64,000 nucleotides of DNA from Diatrype stigma (Eukaryota > Ascomycota > Sordariomycetes > Xylariales > Diatrypaceae). The stretch spans positions 62,001 to 126,000 of the forward strand of contig JAKJXP020000119.1 of assembly GCA_022225965.2 (NCBI GenBank). The letters run 5' to 3'. The position numbers and the translations under genes are program-made. The notes under the pieces were generated by a model. It saw only the letters and a program-made list of their open reading frames with translations, was not told the origin of the DNA and did no database searches. How positions within the stretch are numbered: position 1 is the first letter of the stretch; every line of letters starts with the position of its first letter. Shown here piece after piece: positions 56,210-64,000 of this stretch.

Positions 56210-58021
56210 ATGGCGGGGAACACTACTACATTCGGGCAGAAGGACGGCAACAACCGGTCGACCATACCCTCCCCCAACCCAAATAACAATTCGATAGTCG
56301 AGGTGATGGCTGGGGACCGACAGAAGGAGGGAGACATCGGTGGAAGAAACGGGCCGTCGCCTCGAGTCGCTTTCAACGACGCAATGTCACCATCCTTGTC
56401 GCAGCAGTCGAAACCCGAGCTAAGGTCGACCGACCCTGATGTGAAGGAGCAGCTGGCTTTCAGTCTCCCCTTTCGAACCAAGTGGGCATACCTGGCCATC
56501 ATCTTCCTGGTCCAGGTCTCCATGAACTTCAACACCACGTTGTATTCGAACGGGCTTCGCGGCATCTCCGGAGAGTTCGGCGTCTCCGAGGGCGATGCCA
56601 GATGGGGCGCTGCCGCCTTCTTGATTGCGTATGCCTTCGGCTGCGAGCTGTGGGCGCCCTGGAGCGAAGAATACGGCCGCTGGATCATCCTGCAGATGTC
56701 CTTAGGTCTCGTCAACGTATTCGGCATTTTGGTCGCGCTCGCCCCGAGCTTCAAGGCCGTCATCATTGGACGTATCTTTGGCGGCCTGATGACTGCGGGT
56801 GGCAGTGTCACACTCGCCGTCATCGCTGACTTGTTCCATCACGATGACCCATGGTTCCAGTATGCCACTCTGTTCATTGTCGCGTCTTCTGTCGGCGGAT
56901 CCATCCTGGGACCTCTTGTTGGCGCCCCTATTGAAATGTACCTAAATTGGCGATGGTGTATGTGGATACAGGTCATCTTCGGCGGCGTTGTTCAGTTGCT
57001 TCACCTCATATTCGTCAGAGAAACACGTGCTACGGTTCTCCTGGATAGGATTGCTAGGAGAAGGCGGTCTCTTGGCACAGACGTATATGGCCCCGGCGAA
57101 CTCTCCGACAAGCGCATCGACTGGCGCGAGATCGCTACCATCTGGATGCGCCCTTTCCGGTTCTTCCTGACGGAGCCCATTGTGCTTGCGCTCTCACTTT
57201 TATCAGGATTCTCTGATGCCCTCATCTTCATGTTCATCCAATCCTTTGCTTTCATCTATCCACAGGAATGGGGTTTCGGCACCCTTGCCATGTCTGCCAC
57301 CTTTCTTCCGCTCCTAGTGGGATACGTGATCTCCTATCTCACTTTCCTCCCGGCTATCCGACGCAACATCCACGCGCGACAGAGGGACCCCACCAACCAA
57401 CACGCCCTATATGAAGACCGCCTATGGTGGCTCTTGTACACGGCTCCTGGGTTGCCCATTGGCTTGCTGATCTTCGCCTTCACCACGCATGCATCTATGC
57501 ACTGGATCGGTTCCATGGTCGCTACTGGTCTGATCGGAATTACCAACTTTGCCATTTACATGGCCACGATCGACTACATGTTGCGGGCATACGGACCCTA
57601 CGCGGCCTCGGCAACGGGAGGCAACGGTTGGGCGCGCGACTTCCTTGCCGGCGTGCTCACTCCATGTGCTGTCCCCATGTATCACGACCTGGGCACCTTC
57701 AAAGCGACCATAATACTGTTCGCAATTTCCTGCGCGCTTACTGTGGGTGTCTATTTCACCTACTATTACGGCCCTATACTGCGTGAGAGATCCAAATTCG
57801 CCCAGACTCTTGCCGAGGAGGAGAAGCGGACCCCGGACGGCTTGGTCGACTTCATCCCCGACTTGCCCGGCAGCAAGGCCGGCTCAAGGAGAGGCACCCC
57901 CGCTGGCTCAAGAACTACTTCGCCAACTCGTCCGGCTACCCAACGTAAGAAGTCGACTGGTCCCGCTGGTACCGAACCAGGTCGTTTGTCCGTGCCTCCT
58001 CAGACACATACCAAAGCTTAG
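56210..58021 (+). CDS. MFS transporter, DHA1 drug/polyamine-type
   Basis: Single-exon gene of 603 residues starting at the ATG in CAAAATGG. A cytosolic N-terminus of about 90 polar residues precedes KWAYLAIIFLVQVSMNFNTTLYSNG (helix 1). The antiporter motif C region reads VGGSILGPLVGAPIE, and LNWRWCMWIQVIFGGVVQ follows. A central loop with ARRRRSLG separates the two six-helix halves. Later helices include LALSLLSGFSDALIFMFIQ and ATIDYMLRAYGPYAASATGGNGWARDF, a fingerprint of fungal polyamine/multidrug DHA1 transporters. The C-terminal tail of about 60 residues is Ser/Thr/Pro/Arg-rich (SRRGTPAGSRTTSPTRPAT), a likely phosphorylation and trafficking region. Substrate unknown; plasma-membrane location is inferred. 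Confidence 0.9.
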   Translation: MAGNTTTFGQKDGNNRSTIPSPNPNNNSIVEVMAGDRQKEGDIGGRNGPSPRVAFNDAMSPSLSQQSKPELRSTDPDVKEQLAFSLPFRTKWAYLAIIFLVQVSMNFNTTLYSNGLRGISGEFGVSEGDARWGAAAFLIAYAFGCELWAPWSEEYGRWIILQMSLGLVNVFGILVALAPSFKAVIIGRIFGGLMTAGGSVTLAVIADLFHHDDPWFQYATLFIVASSVGGSILGPLVGAPIEMYLNWRWCMWIQVIFGGVVQLLHLIFVRETRATVLLDRIARRRRSLGTDVYGPGELSDKRIDWREIATIWMRPFRFFLTEPIVLALSLLSGFSDALIFMFIQSFAFIYPQEWGFGTLAMSATFLPLLVGYVISYLTFLPAIRRNIHARQRDPTNQHALYEDRLWWLLYTAPGLPIGLLIFAFTTHASMHWIGSMVATGLIGITNFAIYMATIDYMLRAYGPYAASATGGNGWARDFLAGVLTPCAVPMYHDLGTFKATIILFAISCALTVGVYFTYYYGPILRERSKFAQTLAEEEKRTPDGLVDFIPDLPGSKAGSRRGTPAGSRTTSPTRPATQRKKSTGPAGTEPGRLSVPPQTHTKA

Positions 58022-59026
58022 TAGACACTCGGATCCTATTCCGAGGTATGGGGGCGGAGTGGTGGTTGTAGTATACTTATAGTAGGTAACGATCTTGGAC
58101 TCGTTATCATGACCTTTGGGCCAAAATCCTATCTGTCTCGTAGGAACATTGCTCGGGTGTACAGGTCGCATGGTTTCTTCATGCATGGGTGTATTCCTTG
58201 GAACGCTTTTGGTGTTGGTTTGGGAAAAGCAACGAAGCTGCGAAAAGATGGGAAACTGATTGGTAGTACATACTACAAACCTTACACTTAGTTAAATACT
58301 CATGTAGTAGGTGAATCGTCTCCTTCTTTATTCCAAGGGGGTATCGAACTGTATGCTAGAATATTGATTACTAATAAGCATTTTATTCGTGAACCGTATA
58401 GTGTGTCCGTGTGCGCGCACACATGCCATCGTGAAAGATATGATGCTGTAATAGATCCTAGATCAACCCAGTAAAGTACTGCTGCAGCAATAGCCCCAGA
58501 CATGATAAACCCCATACGTGAATTCTCGACAGAGACGCGGCGCGTCAAAATCACCACACACTGACGGCAGTTCGATTCACACATAGTTAGGAGCGGGAGT
58601 GTAACTGTTCGTCGTTTAAAATGCAAATACCCATATGAACATGAGGAGTGGGAACTACTATATACAAAATAACCTATGCCCGACCTCCTTCCATCCAGCA
58701 AGATCCCAAAAGCCAACAATTTGCCCGCCCATGACCACGCTACATGCTATGAGGTAGATAGATCGTCATCCTCGACTAAAAAGAAAAAAGAGAAATCAAA
58801 GACAAAAACGAGGAAGCCGATCACCAACGACTTCGAAACGTCCCTCTCATGTCTATATGCATGATCCCGTAGTTATTGGCCGATCGGCATGTAATACCTG
58901 ATGAGACAAGTGCGCTTGGGAGCCGGGGGCAGTTTCCGATGTCATAAGTGTAAGCCCCCCCCTGTTTGGGTGCAAGTCGTAATGACTAAGAGCCAACAAG
59001 CGAAACCAGTCCAGATAGCGAAAGGG
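58022..59026. other. Intergenic between convergent genes
   Basis: 3' regions of the MFS gene (plus) and the chitinase (minus). No gene supported. Open frames here lack motifs. Confidence 0.45.
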
Positions 59027-60568
<1,542 letters not shown>

Positions 60569-60695
60569 GGTTTTGGCTTGACTGAGCGCCGTTCTCCGGA
60601 AAGAGGAAAGGAATGTGTGGTAAAGGAGTGACTGGAGAGAGCGAATATGAGTTGCTGGGACGGAACTTGGATGATAGAGCAGCAGCGCATGATGT

Positions 60696-60705
60696 GCTTT
60701 ATATA
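60696..60705 (-). promoter_or_regulatory. Candidate TATA box of the chitinase
   Basis: CTATATAAAG on the minus strand, about 130 nt upstream of the chitinase ATG. It fits a strong core promoter element. Confidence 0.5.
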
Positions 60706-60729
60706 GTTATACGGAAGCCGTACTTCTCT

Positions 60730-60835
60730 CATTGTTCCAACTGGGATGTTGGTCGCCTGAGTGGCATATGAGCCTGAAGTTCCATTGTTCCAATCGGGCT
60801 GTTGGTCGCCCGAATGCCACATGAGTCTGACTCTA
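60730..60835. repeat. 53-bp tandem duplication upstream of chitinase
   Basis: Copies at 60730-60782 and 60783-60835, both starting CATTGTTCCAA and containing GTTGGTCGCC. They differ at roughly ten positions. They sit just upstream of the TATA-like element, so they may duplicate an upstream regulatory segment. Confidence 0.75.
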
Positions 60836-63800
60836 GCCCGGGCAAGGGATAGATGAGCCCAGTTCCGAGGGAGTGAAAGGCGTCATCGTCCATTCCGGTG
60901 GTAGTAGCAGGCTTCTCTGCAGCAGCCAGCTATGGTCCGGCGAGGCACTCGGCCGCGCCAAATAGCAACGTTGCCATCACCTGCCGGAAGCAGGTGACAA
61001 TGTAAAGGTATACAGGCGAGACGACAACATGGAGGTCCTCCATATCTCCGGTGATGGTAGCAACATAGGATCAAGATAGCTTCGGTAGCCTATGGAAGCT
61101 CGAGAGTAAAGAAGAGGGCGACTAGCTATCGAGCTTGATGGCTTCAACGTGATCCTATACTCCTAGTCCCTTAACGGAAGGTGGACCCCCTCCAGGGTGT
61201 GTCCGGTCACTTGCTTAGATGCCTGGATGGAGCAGATTTGTCTCGGTTGCTCCAAAGCGCCGGCTGCTAGTGAGTGTGCCGCGTAGTAAGGGGAGAAGGA
61301 GTATACTCTTGCCAATGGCTAGAGCTCCTGAGGCAATCACATTGAGCTCATTTTGGTTCATCTAGAACTAGAAGCGCCTGCTGCAGCCTCATAGCTGCTC
61401 CGGTGCATGAGGCAGGGGCACGGGGATTCTTTTGTTATCTCAGAGTCGCATCGGGGGCATTTAGGGGCATCATCGGGGAATCATACCCCACTATCAACGT
61501 GCGAACCTGTCCAATCCAGCGGCACGACGAAGCATCCGCATCTAGATAAACTTAAGGTCCCGCGATAGTAATCATCCAGTAATTGGGCACTACTTGCCAG
61601 CTAGACTAAGTAAGTACGAAGTAGTCAACCTGCTGGTTCGGATGCTGTTGAAGTCTACGTTTCAGACAAAAACTTGAATAACGCGATAGCGTGACACGAG
61701 ATGTCTCTTGTCATGCAAGTAAGGGGGGATATGAGGAAGCTTGGCCCCGAGTCATGAGCATTGGGAATAGCAGGAAATGCTCACCAAAAACTTGGAATGG
61801 CCAAGTATGGTAAGACCTGTCGTTCGCACATTGCTATCGCATCGGCCGCATCGCACGACATAATCTTGCATGTGCAGGGCCGTGCCGTCGTCGTTGTTGA
61901 ACAACAGAACTTCGACAGGTGCAGGCTGATTGATGTTTTGGTTAAGTGGTTCTACTTTGGGGCCGTCCTCCGCCTGAATGGCCCAAGTTGGAAGCTGAGA
62001 TCTTGGTGGCTGAACGCCGCCGTTCCCACTGTGGCACCAATGACCATACTGTTATTAGTATCTTGTTTCAACATCTGACTAGCATTCACCTCGGAATAGG
62101 TAGCGAGCTCCTTCGCTCCCTCAAAGGCTTGATATCCCTTGGATGAGCCCTCACTTGTGACTTAGGTATCCCCTCATCCCCGCAATGCCTAGACTAGCCT
62201 GTTCAATATCACCTTCATTCAGCACCTCGTTCCTACCCTACTACCGACTGACTAGCATATAGCTCGGAATAAGCTTAAGGGTTGCAGTGCATGGTGAGCT
62301 CAGTAATGATCTGCAACGTTACGGGAGACTGGTGCATCCGCAGTGTAGGTAGTTATCTTGATATTAGTTAGCCCTAGATCATCTACCCGGTGTTCAATAA
62401 GCGTCAATGGGGGCCGCTTGATATAGGTAATGCAGGCTGACAGGATAAACGGCAGACACACGATGCCGCCTTCAATGACTACATGTAGACATAAGCTGTA
62501 CCCCTTTGACCTATGGCCTTAGTTACATAGAATGGATTGTTCGAGAGATGTTAGTTACGTGGTCATGTAACAACACCACGACTGATAACAGCCCTTTCAG
62601 AACCACTAGAGAAGCTGTGGTTGAGATAAGTCCATGCCCGATAGGATGCTATCGAGATCCCAAAATATCGGTCTCCAGAGGGAAGGTTACGATTGAGGTC
62701 TCAACATGACGATGACACTACATACTACATACATATAGACCATATCTTGACTTGCCAACTTAAGGCGAGCAATAGTTGAAGCAGGCAAGACTCACCCTCA
62801 ACGGTATATCCCATGCCTCCCCAACCATACTTGCACAGCTCCGTGGAAGAAGCGTTGACACCGACCAACGGCAGACTCCTAGAGCGGCAACTAGTTCACG
62901 TCATAACCTTATTCAGAGTGTGTATCAAGGGGCCAAAGGGCTGACTTCTTGCTTGCTTCTAACTAAAGTGATCGATTGATCATACGCACAGTACGGCAGA
63001 GCGTTGGCGTGGACTTTAGCCTCGTCCAATACAATACCTATGATCAACGCCATGCATTGTTATTCGGATAGGCGTCCCGAAATTTTGTTGCTATATTCGG
63101 GTCATTGAGCTAAGTTGCTAGTTGCGTCCCCACAAGCCTCTCATGATCGTCATCCAGCTGAAGCCTTAACTAGCCGTGGGCTGAGCTGCCAATTAACCGG
63201 CTACTCATTAGCCGATGCCGATTGTTTCGTACATACATCAGGATCTACCATATACCTACTGTATCTGGTCACTAGATGGTTACTCAAGTCATAGAAGCAG
63301 GTATATAGGTATGTACTAAGTAGTTAGCTAGAAGATCTGAAGATGTTGGACTTCTATCTGCGAGGTGGGCTGGCTAGCTGGCTAGCTGGCTGGCTTCTGC
63401 TCTTCGTGCTCTCCATCATGGTCAGATATGGCAGTAATAGGCAGTTGGTTTATCCTGCCGAAAGCCGAGTAGTTAGGTGCTCAACTCGGCGGTAATGCGT
63501 TCATGCTGACTGTATCGATTTGGTTCCTGCGTTTGTATGACATGCATCTTGGATCTTGGTATAGATGTCGACATCTTTGACCAAGGCCTAGACAGGTCTA
63601 GACACAACAAGTACAAGGCGCAGTCAGACCGATATACTTCCACGCACGCCAGCTACCTAGCCAAGAGTTGGATCTCTCCCTAAGCCCGTACCTTGCATTG
63701 TTGACCCTTCATTGTGGTTGGTAGAATTGTCCAGTGCTGAGTAACCGGGCTGACCGGGCTAGTTTTGGGGGTTATAAACCAGCAACAAGCCCCAACACCG

Positions 63801-64000
63801 ACGAGTCTGAAGACTCTGAGCCAAGGTCTTCTCCCAGACTTGTTCTGCGGCCCGTTTTCGACATTTAGTTCTTAGCCTCCGATGAGGTACACGATGAGGC
63901 CAGCTTTTTGCTTCCTGGCTTCGTGTTACGTATTTATGAGGGGACATGCTACTACAAGCAGACGCAATGCCGGAATGGATGATCTCTCGTATCTGGATTC
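60836..64000. other. No supported gene
   Basis: 3.2 kb of ordinary base composition without an open frame carrying recognisable motifs on either strand and without a convincing spliced model. A short GCTGGCTA-type microsatellite lies at about 63368-63395. Other stretches look like unique non-coding DNA or degraded genes beyond recognition. Confidence 0.45.

Noticed and set aside
63360..64000. Gene or telomeric repeat at the right end of the window
   Set aside because: No TTAGGG-type repeats and no supported open frame; only a short GCTGGCTA microsatellite.

Overview
The window is nuclear DNA of a filamentous ascomycete (Pezizomycotina; I infer Sordariomycetes). Coding regions carry short GT-AG introns of about 45-165 nt. 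They encode typical fungal families: Clr5-domain protein, Dal5-type and drug-type MFS transporters, psi-factor oxygenase, DUF2235 hydrolase, GPI-type cell-surface protein, P450, GH18 chitinase and a small Cys-rich secreted protein. Gene-bearing DNA of ordinary composition alternates with extremely AT-rich blocks (about 5.4-12.9 kb, 19.1-31.7 kb and 33.2-33.5 kb). Those blocks are poor in CpA/TpG, rich in TpA and full of stop codons, which is the signature of repeat-induced point mutation (RIP).

Layout. 1-471: 5' part of a Clr5-domain gene (minus). 1157-3032: seven-exon MFS anion:cation symporter (minus). 4335-5198: SDR oxidoreductase (minus). About 5.4-13.13 kb: RIP-mutated Ty1/copia element in minus orientation. 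14098-16459: transketolase/dihydroxyacetone-synthase-type gene. 17134-33706: one host gene of unknown function broken by two unrelated transposons. The first is a copia element (18948-31842, 136-bp LTRs, CCATC/CCATT target duplication) that itself holds a second copia element (22975-29076, 185-bp LTRs, ATATT duplication) and a SINE-like element (21662-22394, perfect 16-bp duplication). The second is a TIR element at a TA site (32524-33581). Removing both leaves a continuous frame apart from one TAA.

34102-37854: fatty-acid dioxygenase-P450 fusion (Ppo/linoleate diol synthase family, minus). 39813-41849: DUF2235 hydrolase. 42345-42928: frameshifted ankyrin gene (minus). 43970-44704: secreted, probably GPI-anchored protein. 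45765-47760: P450 with a GC-AG intron. 47908-49191 and 49652-52066: divergent housekeeping pair Trm7 (tRNA 2'-O-methyltransferase) and Mak5 (DEAD-box helicase). 52878-53023: solo LTR of the family that split the gene at 17-33 kb. 54136-54582: small secreted Cys-rich protein. 56210-58021: DHA1-type MFS transporter. 59027-60568: GH18 chitinase. 60.6-64 kb: no gene that I can support.

The genes do not form an obvious single pathway. The picture is a transposon-rich accessory segment with secretion, transport and oxidation genes, next to a conserved RNA-processing pair. All splice models were derived by hand from donor/acceptor signals and frame continuity, without transcript evidence. Protein families were recognised from motifs, not from searches.
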